From Phycisphaerae bacterium (GTDB lineage Bacteria > Planctomycetota > Phycisphaerae > Phycisphaerales > Phycisphaeraceae), in contig JAUHYI010000007.1 of the NCBI GenBank assembly GCA_030426385.1, positions 1 to 64,000 on the forward strand: 64,000 nt of DNA, in the 5' to 3' direction. Position numbers and translations under genes: made by a program. Positions 18,239-26,111 of this stretch are shown piece by piece (within the stretch, counting starts at the first letter, position 1; each line of letters starts with the position of its first letter). The notes below the pieces were generated by a model that was not told the DNA's origin, searched no databases, and worked only from the letters and a program-made list of their open reading frames with translations.

Positions 18239-18451
18239 ATGCCAAAACTCAAGCCCCACAAAGGCCTGCTCAAACGTATCAAAATCACCGGCGGAAACAA
18301 GGTGAAATTCAAGCGTTCGGGCACCAGCCACCTCAATAGCCACATGAGCGGCGATTCGATCCAGAAACACCGCCAAAAGCGCGTGGTTAAATCCGCAGAC
18401 GCCAAGCGTCTGGGTGCCATGCTCCACCAGAAAATCAACCGCGGCGACTAA
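18239..18451 (+). CDS. rpmI: Large-subunit ribosomal protein L35
   Basis: A 70-residue basic ribosomal protein beginning MPKLKPHKGLLKRIKITGG, the family signature, with full normal length. ATG 18239 is chosen because upstream residues do not belong to L35, and AAGG lies upstream. It is followed after 326 bp by rplT, the usual partner. infC, the usual first gene of this operon, is not next to it. Confidence 0.96.
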   Translation: MPKLKPHKGLLKRIKITGGNKVKFKRSGTSHLNSHMSGDSIQKHRQKRVVKSADAKRLGAMLHQKINRGD

Positions 18452-18777
18452 CCCCCCACCCCCCCACGTTTTCCCCTGCGGGGAAGTTGCCACAGGTAAA
18501 GCCGCGATGACTTGTCGCAGAGCACCCTTGGCCCCAGATCAACGCCCCACCGTCAAGGTACGGGGCACACCAACCCGGTCAGCGTGACCCGGTTGAGACA
18601 ACCAGGCTTGCCCAGCGTGTCAAAGTTCCGCGTGTCTAGACCCCCAGCCTCCTCGGCTGGCCACTAGACCCCAGACCCTAGACCCCACACAAGCCCATTC
18701 TGCGAGTCGGGACCCCACAAGAGGCCCAACCGGCAAAGTCCGGCCAAGCCCCCCGCCATTGCGAAGGAGATTCGATT
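18452..18777. other. Spacer between rpmI and rplT
   Basis: 326 bp without a gene, unusually long for this pair. It starts with a C-rich tract right after the rpmI stop. It also contains several short complementary segments: CCCGGTCAGCGTGACCCGG near 18575; GTCTAGACCCCCAGCC with GGCTGGCCACTAGACC near 18635-18670. An rplT leader with regulatory structure is possible but not demonstrated. Confidence 0.5.
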
Positions 18778-19125
18778 ATGCCACGAGCACGTAAGGGCGC
18801 TGCCCGCCGTCAAGCCAAAGTCCGTGTATTCAAACAAGCCAAGGGCAACCGCGGCGCTCGCCGAACGCAATGGCGTCGCGTCCAGGAAGCGGTCACCCGC
18901 GCCGGCGTGTATGCCTACGAGCACCGTCGTCTAGTCAAGCGTGACTATCGTCGCCTGTGGATCACCCGCATCACCGCCGCGTGCAAGATGCGTGATTTCA
19001 ACTACAGCCGATTCATCGCTGGGCTTAAAAATGCCAACATCGATCTGAATCGCAAAATGCTCAGCGAGATCGCCATCCACGATCCCGCAGCCTTCGACAA
19101 AATCGTCGAAGCCGCCAAGGGCTAA
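18778..19125 (+). CDS. rplT: Large-subunit ribosomal protein L20
   Basis: A 115-residue L20 that binds 23S rRNA early in 50S assembly. Starts MPRARKGAARRQAKVRVFKQ and ends with the globular C-terminal domain (YSRFIAGLKNANIDLNRKML). GAAGGAGA seven bases upstream gives a clear start. L20 is known to repress its own operon in several bacteria, and the long leader at 18452-18777 would allow that. A C-rich tract follows the stop codon directly. Confidence 0.97.
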   Translation: MPRARKGAARRQAKVRVFKQAKGNRGARRTQWRRVQEAVTRAGVYAYEHRRLVKRDYRRLWITRITAACKMRDFNYSRFIAGLKNANIDLNRKMLSEIAIHDPAAFDKIVEAAKG

Positions 19126-19188
19126 CCCCCCGCCCCCCCACATTTTCCCCCGCGTGACTTGACCGGTACATGACTCCTGAGTCGGACC

Positions 19189-19220
19189 GTTAGCCGCCGC
19201 CCTTGTGGCGGCGCGTCAGC
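19189..19220. repeat. GTTAGCCGCCGCCCTTG palindromic repeat
   Basis: GTTAGCCGCCGCCCTTGTGG followed by CGGCGCGTCAGC. Copies of this hairpin-forming family are at 25747-25777, 25831-25857 (inverted), 30491-30520, 51339-51366 and 51398-51430 (inverted), with a fragment near 8366-8380. Confidence 0.85.
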
Positions 19221-19375
19221 TATCGCATGAGTTTGAACATGAGTTTGAATTTTCATAGCCCACCGACCACGGCCGCACGGCAGGCTAACCCATAGCCTAT
19301 GTGATAAGATTGCTCCGCTGATTGCTGACCATTTGTTGATCACGCGAATGTTTTCACTTGCTGCACGGGGGACAC

Positions 19376-19750
19376 ATGCCATCAAAATCGACAACCTTGC
19401 GGTTCCTTCGAAGACGATTTCGCAAATCGCATAAACTGTATCTCGTCGGTTTGATTGATGGTGTTTTCATCGCGGTGTTACTCCTATGGCTCTGGACCGT
19501 CACCCGTAACCCCATCGACGGTACCCAACCTACAGGCATTGAGACATGGGTAGATCGCTGGCAATTGTTTACGCTGTCCGGCTGCTATCTGACAACCCGA
19601 TTATTGAGTGTGCTCCTAATTGATAAAAACAAATTCACGCAAGCCCCGCGTACCAAAGGCGGCTGGACACGCGGGGAAAAAATACTGGGTGCCGTTGTTC
19701 TGATTGCGTGGCTGGGCTTCGTGCTCAACACCCTGGTTTCCTTTTGGTAA
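19376..19750 (+). CDS. Small membrane protein, unknown function
   Basis: A 124-residue protein with a basic N-terminus (RFLRRRFRKSHK) and about three hydrophobic segments: residues 29-46, a weaker one at 65-85, and 107-124. No family is recognised and no catalytic or binding motif is seen. ATG 19376 is chosen over an in-frame ATG 18 bases upstream because of the more natural N-terminus. It lies 43 bp upstream of the LOG-family gene on the same strand, so cotranscription is possible. Confidence 0.6.
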   Translation: MPSKSTTLRFLRRRFRKSHKLYLVGLIDGVFIAVLLLWLWTVTRNPIDGTQPTGIETWVDRWQLFTLSGCYLTTRLLSVLLIDKNKFTQAPRTKGGWTRGEKILGAVVLIAWLGFVLNTLVSFW

Positions 19751-19792
19751 CGCTATTTGCCCTGATGGTGGCGAACCTGTAGCTTGAGTGAC

Positions 19793-20536
19793 ATGTCTGA
19801 ACACGATAGCCAACTCGGCAAAGAAACCTGGCGACTGTTTCGTATCATTTCCGAATTCGTTGATGGGTTTGAAACCATGAGCGATGTCGGGCCAGCGGTC
19901 ACCGTGTTTGGCTCGGCAAGGACCAAGCCTGAGCATGCGCATTACCAGAGCGCGGTGGCTTGCGGCAAACGATTGGTCGAAGCTGACCTGTCGGTCATCA
20001 CCGGCGGCGGGCCTGGCATTATGGAAGCGGCCAACAAGGGCGCGTTCGAAGCCAACGGCACAAGCATCGGACTCAACATCAGTCTGCCCACGGAGCAGTC
20101 ACCCAACCCGTATCAAACGCACCAACTGAATTTTCGCTACTTCTTCGTGCGTAAAGTCATGTTCGTCAAATACGCCTGCGGGTTCATCATCTATCCCGGC
20201 GGGTTCGGCACCATGGATGAATTTTTCGAATCCATGACGCTGATCCAAACATTGAAAATCGATCCGTTCCCGGTCGTGCTCGTCGGCACCGACTACTGGC
20301 AAGGCCTCGTTGATTGGATCAAGAAAACCATGCTCGGCGAATATGGCTACATCAGTCCGCAAGACCCTGAGCTATGGACCATCACCGACGACGTCGATGA
20401 AGCGGTCGAACTGGTGGCGAAGAATCGCACCGGTGGCGTCGACTGGCTCAAGTGCAATTTGCCGCCGGTGTCCGGCGCTGCGGCGCAACTGACCGCTGAA
20501 GGGACGCGCGTGGGCATTGACCCGCGTCATCCTTGA
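19793..20536 (+). CDS. LOG/TIGR00730-family Rossmann protein
   Basis: A 247-residue protein with the two signatures of the LOG family (nucleotide 5'-monophosphate phosphoribohydrolases, formerly called lysine decarboxylases): GGGPGIMEAANKGA at about residues 77-90 and PGGFGTMDEFFE at about 136-147, which carry the catalytic Arg/Glu region. The likely reaction is release of a free base from a nucleoside monophosphate; substrate unassigned. The first ~30 residues (KETWRLFRIISEFVDGFETM) are the usual extension of the longer bacterial type. A TTG nine bases earlier is an alternative start. Confidence 0.88.
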   Translation: MSEHDSQLGKETWRLFRIISEFVDGFETMSDVGPAVTVFGSARTKPEHAHYQSAVACGKRLVEADLSVITGGGPGIMEAANKGAFEANGTSIGLNISLPTEQSPNPYQTHQLNFRYFFVRKVMFVKYACGFIIYPGGFGTMDEFFESMTLIQTLKIDPFPVVLVGTDYWQGLVDWIKKTMLGEYGYISPQDPELWTITDDVDEAVELVAKNRTGGVDWLKCNLPPVSGAAAQLTAEGTRVGIDPRHP

Positions 20537-20653
20537 AAAACGTTCGGCCAAATCCGCTATCATCCCCCCCACCATCACCCCCCACACCCACCAACCCACG
20601 CTATCGCTCAAACGACATCACCCCAAACCAATTCGAAAACGGGAAAGACATTC

Positions 20654-21820
20654 ATGGCAAGCACACCCGCGAAATTCCGCGTCGGCGTCATCGGCTGCGG
20701 CAACATCAGCGAGATTTATTTCGAAACCGCAACCAAGTTTCCGATCCTCGACATGGTTGCCTGTGCCGATCTGTTTCCCGAAGCGGCTCAGGCCCGTGCC
20801 AAGCAATTCAACATCCCGCGCGTGCTAAGCGTTGATGAGTTGCTGGCTGATCCTGACATCGATGGCGTGTTGAACCTGACGATTCCCAACGTCCACGCCA
20901 AGGTCGCCATGCAGGCGCTCAATGCGGGCAAGCATGTGCTCAGCGAAAAACCCCTGGGCATCACCCGCGAAGAAGGCGAACAGGTTCTTGCATTGGCCGA
21001 ACAGAAAAACCTGCGCGTCGCCAATGCCCCGGATACATTTTTAGGCTCAGGCCAACAAACCGCACGCCGCGTGTTGGACGCAGGCGTCATCGGCAAACCA
21101 CTCTCAGCCACCGCGTTCATGATGAGTCGTGGACCCGAAGCATGGCATCCGAATCCCGCGTTTTATTACGATCATGGTGGCGGACCGATGTTCGACATGG
21201 GGCCGTACTACCTGCATGCCATGTTCAACCTGTTCGGCCCGATCAAACGCGTCAGTGCCATGACCGGCATCCTCATTCCCGAGCGCACCGTGGGCAGTGG
21301 CAAACATGCTGGCGAAAAAATCACCGTCGTCACCCCTGACCATTTCACCGGGTCGCTGGAATTCGACAACGGCGTGATCGCCACCATGGCCATGAGTTTT
21401 GCCACCGCGTTTTCACATCTCGGCGGCAAACTACCGCTGACCGTGTTCGGCGACCAAGGCACCATGCGCGTGCCTGACCCCAACACTTTCGACGGCGATG
21501 TACTTGTGCGCCGCGACGATGGCAAAGCGCCTTTCGAAGGCGCCGAACCCATCGCTGATGGTGAGCACAAGGATTGGTACGTCGCACCCGTGCTGCATCA
21601 CACGGAGTACCAACGCAGCGCCGGCCTGGCAGACCTGGCCCATGCCATCGCATCGAATCGACCGCACCGTGCCAGTCATGAAATTGCCTTCGCCGCCCTC
21701 GATGCCATGCAAGGCTTCCTCGATTCAGGCAAAACCCACGGCAGCCCCATCGACATGCGCCCCGGCTTTTCCCGCCCCGCTGCCGTCCCCACCGACGTGG
21801 CGTATGGCACGTTTGAATAA
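20654..21820 (+). CDS. Gfo/Idh/MocA-family oxidoreductase
   Basis: A 388-residue NAD(P)-dependent sugar dehydrogenase-like protein. The N-terminal Rossmann domain has FRVGVIGCGNIS; the catalytic-lysine motif SEKPLG is at about residues 98-103; HGGGPMFDMGPYYLH is the conserved substrate-side helix containing Asp and His. The C-terminal domain is the expected alpha/beta sheet. Planctomycetes hold many paralogues of this family and the sugar cannot be assigned. The gene stands alone between the LOG gene and a repeat-rich gap. Confidence 0.9.
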   Translation: MASTPAKFRVGVIGCGNISEIYFETATKFPILDMVACADLFPEAAQARAKQFNIPRVLSVDELLADPDIDGVLNLTIPNVHAKVAMQALNAGKHVLSEKPLGITREEGEQVLALAEQKNLRVANAPDTFLGSGQQTARRVLDAGVIGKPLSATAFMMSRGPEAWHPNPAFYYDHGGGPMFDMGPYYLHAMFNLFGPIKRVSAMTGILIPERTVGSGKHAGEKITVVTPDHFTGSLEFDNGVIATMAMSFATAFSHLGGKLPLTVFGDQGTMRVPDPNTFDGDVLVRRDDGKAPFEGAEPIADGEHKDWYVAPVLHHTEYQRSAGLADLAHAIASNRPHRASHEIAFAALDAMQGFLDSGKTHGSPIDMRPGFSRPAAVPTDVAYGTFE

Positions 21821-21848
21821 GCATGCATCCATCGATGTGACTGTTCAT

Positions 21849-21978
21849 GTTTAGCGGGCGACGCGCAGCGTCCCGTGTTGAGGATTGGCCGAAAAATTCT
21901 CGATTACAAATCGCGATTCAATATCACGATCAAACCGCACACACAAACGTGGGACGCTGCGCGTCGCCCGCTAAACAT
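21849..21978. repeat. Long inverted repeat made of two GCGGGCGACGCGCAGC copies
   Basis: TGTTTAGCGGGCGACGCGCA... (21849-21879) and its reverse complement (21946-21978) face each other across about 66 bp, so the whole unit can form a ~30-bp stem. It lies between the convergent Gfo/Idh/MocA and SpoIID-like genes. Confidence 0.85.
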
Positions 21979-22038
21979 TGCGAGTTGGAACTGGCATGCC
22001 AAACATGACGTGATAAACAGACATCATCGCCGCCCCTG

Positions 22039-23634
22039 TCAATACGCTCGGCGTAACACAGAATCGGGATAGTAAAACGCCAGGATCGACGCGGCGTTGT
22101 AACCTTTGCTGGCCATTTCCTGCGTGCCATATTGATCGAGGCCTACGCCGTGGCCGTGGCCGCGACCGTCTTCGAATTGCACACCACCCTGCGTCGGTCC
22201 GACCATGCGCGGCGTGACGTAAGCGCTGTACAAACGTGTTTCGGATTTCACGCGCGGCAAGCCTTCTGCATTTTGATTGCACGCTAAACGAAACGCCTCC
22301 GCATTCAATTCGAATTGTTGGCCACGCGCATCGCGAATCGTAAATGCAATCGGTCGGCCCACACTGTTGCGACGCGAAACGGCCACGTCCGTGATCGAGC
22401 CGAGCTTGGCAATCGCATGGCCACGCGATTTGCCCCACGCGACAAAACGTTTGCGCAACGTCGGCGTATCACGGAAGACCGGCCCCCAATGAAAACGCTG
22501 ACTGCTCGCGCCCCAATGGCCATGGTCGCGCCCTTGCAACGGTGGAATTTTCGGGGCGTTGGGGAACACCGCCCAGGCGTCCTGACTGGTCCCACCACTG
22601 CAACTCGAATAAAACGTGGGCACGAGCAATTCGTTGTACGTCAGAATCAGGCCACGCGTTCGCCGTACCGCATCGAGCGCTTTGCTGTGCGCGTTGGCAC
22701 CGTGATACATCTGACTGGCGGTGGTGGCTTCCAGATCGAAATCTTTACCACGCTGTCGACGGCGCTGCTGCGCGATGTAAATCGCATACGAGCGCGCCGC
22801 GACGGCCTGAGCAGCAAACGCCTCGGCATGCCAATGTTTATACAGTTCGCCTTCGAGCACGCCGGGCAGGTAACTCTCGAGGCCGATGTGATTGATCACG
22901 TCAAACGTCCCGACCAACCCAGCCCGCGGGACGATCGCCAACTTACCCCCATAGGCCCGACCCTGAACCATAATTATCCCCCCCCCCACACTCCTCACCA
23001 CATTCCCCCCCACGTTCTCCCCCACGCTTCCCAGTACGGCCACGGTTGCCCCGGTTTGTCTCGCCGTATACCCGCCCGCATTGCCTGCACGATTTGCGTG
23101 ATTTGCCACGTTTTGCCACGCACCTGTTTCTGTCTCTTCACCATGACCACGCCCCAGACGATCACGAACCGGCGCCTCAAAATAAATGGGCTGATTACTG
23201 CGAATCAATACTCGGCCGCGCCCATCGCGCACGGTGACAAAGCCACCCTCGCTTTCCACACGCACGCTGGCAGGTAGCTGCTGGGTATGCGGTGGACGAT
23301 CCGTATCACGACCGGCCGAGATGTGCGGTTGCCGACACACCAGATATGTGGCCTTGGTTTGATCCACTTTTAATTCGATGACCGACACGCCGCGCACCAC
23401 CCGGACACGTACGATGGGCTCTTCACGAATCTCACGCCAACGGGGAATAAACGCCTCTTCAGGACCAATCGGCTGACGATGGCACGCTGGCAAAACACTC
23501 AACCCCCACCCCACCAAAAACACCATCACCAGCAAGGCCATGACCGACATCGGCCCAGGCCCCAACCGGGCAGAATGAATCGATGCCCGCCAATGTTTTT
23601 GCCATGTCGCTTGTAATTTCTTCATCATGTCCAT
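22039..23634 (-). CDS. SpoIID/LytB-domain protein, probable lipoprotein
   Basis: A 531-residue envelope protein. A hydrophobic segment (VMALLVMVFLVGWGLSVLPAC) ends in LPAC, a lipobox-like site near residue 50. The SpoIID domain follows, with GVLEGELYKHWHAEAFAAQA, ARSYAIY and the C-terminal GHGVGLDQYGTQEMASKGYN block. SpoIID is a peptidoglycan lytic transglycosylase in sporulating Firmicutes; in planctomycetes the role is open. Residues ~200-216 are encoded by four 12-bp C-rich repeats (22987-23034), inserting Gly/Val/Asn-rich sequence before the domain. Stands alone. Confidence 0.82.
   Translation of the reverse strand: MDMMKKLQATWQKHWRASIHSARLGPGPMSVMALLVMVFLVGWGLSVLPACHRQPIGPEEAFIPRWREIREEPIVRVRVVRGVSVIELKVDQTKATYLVCRQPHISAGRDTDRPPHTQQLPASVRVESEGGFVTVRDGRGRVLIRSNQPIYFEAPVRDRLGRGHGEETETGAWQNVANHANRAGNAGGYTARQTGATVAVLGSVGENVGGNVVRSVGGGIIMVQGRAYGGKLAIVPRAGLVGTFDVINHIGLESYLPGVLEGELYKHWHAEAFAAQAVAARSYAIYIAQQRRRQRGKDFDLEATTASQMYHGANAHSKALDAVRRTRGLILTYNELLVPTFYSSCSGGTSQDAWAVFPNAPKIPPLQGRDHGHWGASSQRFHWGPVFRDTPTLRKRFVAWGKSRGHAIAKLGSITDVAVSRRNSVGRPIAFTIRDARGQQFELNAEAFRLACNQNAEGLPRVKSETRLYSAYVTPRMVGPTQGGVQFEDGRGHGHGVGLDQYGTQEMASKGYNAASILAFYYPDSVLRRAY
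22987..23034. repeat. In-frame 12-bp C-rich repeat in the SpoIID-like gene
   Basis: Four 12-bp units (CACACTCCTCAC, CACATTCCCCCC, CACGTTCTCCCC, CACGCTTCCCAG) on the + strand, read from the other strand as the GSVGENVGGNV insert. Confidence 0.85.
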
Positions 23635-24683
23635 GCATTATAAAGCTTTGAACGTAGGTCGAATGGGCCATATCAAAGCCGTTTTTCAGCGATTTATTAC
23701 GGGTGCATATGCAATTTTATACGAATCCATAGTATTTTTAGGCAAGCCGGGGAAAACTTATAGTTGTTTATGCTGGCTTACCGATGCTATTTATGCCTAT
23801 CGTTTCCAAAGGGTGAGTTAAACTCTCGAGAGCACTCACATCGTGGGAACTCTTTTAGAAAACTAGTGGCAGTTTTTTTTATACACTTAATCAGCCACAT
23901 CCCAATATGTTGTTTGACTCGAGCAATGTAGATCGTTTTGGATCTACACGAATTGGCGTTATGCCGTCCTGCATTTAACCATCAATTCCTTACGGTGGTC
24001 AATAAAAACCAGAAACATCACGCATCAGTGCCGAGACTATGGCACTGTCACGATGGACAAGAACAACCCATTGGTTTACATCATGATTCGGTAAATGGTT
24101 TTTGTTCGTGTCTTCGAATGTTTGTTGATGAAACGGCTTCTGGAAACAACGCCTGTATGTTTTTTGAAATGACATCGTGCCCATGAATACATATTCAAAC
24201 AGGTGGAACAACCCATTCAACTCGCGAAACGGGTTGGACACTTGGACACGCAGGACAGACTGTACACGCAGGACACGCTGGAAACGTTGAAGCACATGCT
24301 TGATCAAGATTATGGATTGATGCCCATTGATTAAATATTGTTTGCACATGGTGAGTTCAATGCCTTCCCAATCATGCTTGAGGAACAGTGCCGGACCCGC
24401 CGTTTCCGCCGTTTCCATTGACTTTCAATGGCGTCGTAAATCCAAGATCCCCAAACGCGAATTATCACACGACAACGCCCACCGCTCACCTGCTTCATCG
24501 CATCCCAACGCGTCTCTACACATCCCTACGCGTATCAAATTGTTTCCCACACTTACCCCTATTTGCTCACCACTTACTCTCCTCCCAGATTTGCCACGAC
24601 TGAATTCCCATGCCAAAAAAAACAATTGACCGCGTGTTGTCAATTGGTGTCTTTTTGTAGACAATTGTCAGGAGCCGATCCGT
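23635..24683. other. Gene-poor, AT-richer kilobase
   Basis: No convincing gene; several short open frames on both strands lack recognisable features. Composition is visibly richer in A+T than the flanks. Around 23810-23880 there are palindromes GAGTTAAACTC and CTCTCGAGAG within GTGAGT...ACTCAC, followed by AAAACTAGTGGCAG and a run of eight T (about 23872-23879), which could be the 3' end of a small + strand transcript. Near 24225-24290 are short repeats of GGACAC and CACGCAGGACA. Confidence 0.5.
24623..24667. promoter_or_regulatory. Three CAATTG boxes before the response-regulator gene
   Basis: ACAATTGAC, TGTCAATTGG and GACAATTGTC (CAATTG at 24623, 24641 and 24662) fall within 45 bp, ending just before AGGAG and ATG 24684. 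Spacing of 18 and 21 bp and the self-complementary core suggest a regulator site; function is inference. Confidence 0.45.
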
Positions 24684-25658
24684 ATGACACAGATCCATGT
24701 TCGATCAAAGGCCATATCACAAGTGAATCTCAAGCCATCATCCACCGCTTCAAGCTCGTCTGGTTCATCAGGTTCATCAGGTTCATCAAGTTCGTTGATC
24801 AGTCGCCTCTCTTTCCGGGACGAACCTCATAGCCGCTTGGTTCGCGGCAGTCATGGGAGCAATCGTTCTATGTCAATCCCTATCTCCACACTACTCGCTG
24901 ATGATCAAGCCTTGCTACGACACCTGTTGGCCCAACGCCTCAATGCTGATCCAGCATTTCAGGTCGTGGCCCAGACAGACACGCTTGATGAGAGTTGGTT
25001 TCTTGTTCAACGCGATGCGCCGCAATTGCTGATCGTTGATGTGATGATTAAAGGACGCGTGATCTTTGAAACGATCTCACGCATTCGGAAAAATTCGCCG
25101 CAAACTCGCATTGTGTTTTTGGCTTCCGTGTGGACCGACCGCTTTATTCGCCGAGCGATTGAGCTAGGCGTCAAAGGATACCTGTTAAAAACAGAACCAG
25201 TCGATTATCTCTTAACCTCATTGCGTCAGATCTCCGCGGGCCACACGGTCTACGCGGATTCCATTTGCAAACGTTTAAACAGCACCACGCGAGGTCACAG
25301 CAACAATAACAACGGCAACAGCAACGCCCAGGGCAATGCCAGCAACACAGGCGACACCGGCAACGCCGGCAACAAGACCAACACTGATCATGCAGACGGT
25401 ACCAAAGACCACAACCAGGACCACGCAGGGTTTTCGCTCGAGAACGTGACCGTCGCGCTTGATCGACTCAGTGCCCGCGAGCAAGAGGTGCTCACATACC
25501 TTGCCCAGGCCATGTCGCGACGCACCATCGCCAAGGCCATGCACATCAGCGAGAACACCGTGGCCAACCACACTTCCAAACTGATGAGCAAACTGCGCAT
25601 TCACGATCGCGTCGAACTGGCCCGCTTCGCCATCCGCGAAGGACTCGTTGAACCATAA
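24684..25658 (+). CDS. NarL/FixJ-type response regulator
   Basis: Receiver domain (acidic pair LLADDQ, phospho-acceptor Asp in LLIVDVMI, conserved Lys in GYLLKTEP), an Asn/Gly/His-rich linker of about 60 residues, then a LuxR-type helix-turn-helix (LSAREQEVLTYLA through MHISENTVANHTSKLMSKLR). It would bind DNA when phosphorylated. No histidine kinase is adjacent, so it is an orphan. Two starts are possible: ATG 24684 (AGGAG nine bases upstream) adds 62 residues with a Ser/Gly stretch from a 9-bp repeat; ATG 24870 (GGGAG ten bases upstream) gives the standard 262-residue form. The in-frame repeat favours the longer form slightly. Confidence 0.85.
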   Translation: MTQIHVRSKAISQVNLKPSSTASSSSGSSGSSGSSSSLISRLSFRDEPHSRLVRGSHGSNRSMSIPISTLLADDQALLRHLLAQRLNADPAFQVVAQTDTLDESWFLVQRDAPQLLIVDVMIKGRVIFETISRIRKNSPQTRIVFLASVWTDRFIRRAIELGVKGYLLKTEPVDYLLTSLRQISAGHTVYADSICKRLNSTTRGHSNNNNGNSNAQGNASNTGDTGNAGNKTNTDHADGTKDHNQDHAGFSLENVTVALDRLSAREQEVLTYLAQAMSRRTIAKAMHISENTVANHTSKLMSKLRIHDRVELARFAIREGLVEP

Positions 25659-25675
25659 CCCCCCCCCACACCCCT

Positions 25676-25697
25676 CCACACACACACACACACACAC
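25676..25697. repeat. (CA)n microsatellite
   Basis: About eleven CA dinucleotides follow a C-rich tract right after the response-regulator stop codon. A second CA/TA-rich stretch lies at about 25803-25830. Confidence 0.85.
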
Positions 25698-25746
25698 CAC
25701 ACCCCAACCCTCGCACAATCCCAGCATGCCCGTGCCATAGAACTCA

Positions 25747-25857
25747 CGCGTTAGCCGCCGCCCTTGGGCGGCGCGTCAACGTTCAACAAACCTTGCCCCC
25801 CCACACACATACACATACACACATACACTCACGCCGCTCAAGGGCGGCGGCTAACGG
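25747..25857. repeat. Facing pair of GTTAGCCGCCGCCCTTG repeats
   Basis: CGCGTTAGCCGCCGCCCTTG (25747 on) and the inverted GGGCGGCGGCTAACGG (to 25857) enclose a CA-rich spacer, so the pair can form one long hairpin. The same arrangement recurs at 51339-51430. The remainder of 25659-26111 holds no gene. Confidence 0.85.
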
Positions 25858-25974
25858 GAATCACGCGTGATAAATCCAGGGAAGCTGGTCTTGGCTCGTG
25901 TTAGCTCATCTTGGCTGGTCCCGCGTGATCCAACACGGCTCGGCCCGAGACGCCTTAATTATCAGACCGAAGAC

Positions 25975-26095
25975 CAATCCCGCCAAAAACTCGCGCACGC
26001 TAACATTTCCCCTCCCACAAACTCCCGGTATTCACCGGGAGCTAACATAAACCTAAACGCAAGTATTTATCGTAATCCGTCTAACATCCCGACCA
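25975..26095. repeat. Dispersed repeat family A, copy 2
   Basis: Contains CAAAAACTCGCG, the hairpin CCCGGTATTCACCGGGA (about 26024-26040) and the shared tail CTAAACGCAAGTATT with CGTAATCC, closest to copy 3 at 39587-39700. Confidence 0.85.
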
Positions 26096-26111
26096 ATTTC
26101 GCGTAGCGATT

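Noticed and set aside
23690-23830. Cyclic-di-GMP or TPP riboswitch
   Set aside because: Some words resemble riboswitch segments (GGCAAGCC, GGCTTACCGATG), but the required conserved core is not present in order and there is no gene directly downstream in the same direction.
23999-24418. 139-residue frame in the gene-poor region
   Set aside because: Contains VLRVQSVLRVQ from a short repeat but no recognisable domain or ribosome site; not supported as a gene.
25747-25857. CRISPR array
   Set aside because: The copies are inverted palindromes, not regularly spaced direct repeats with unique spacers; no cas genes nearby.
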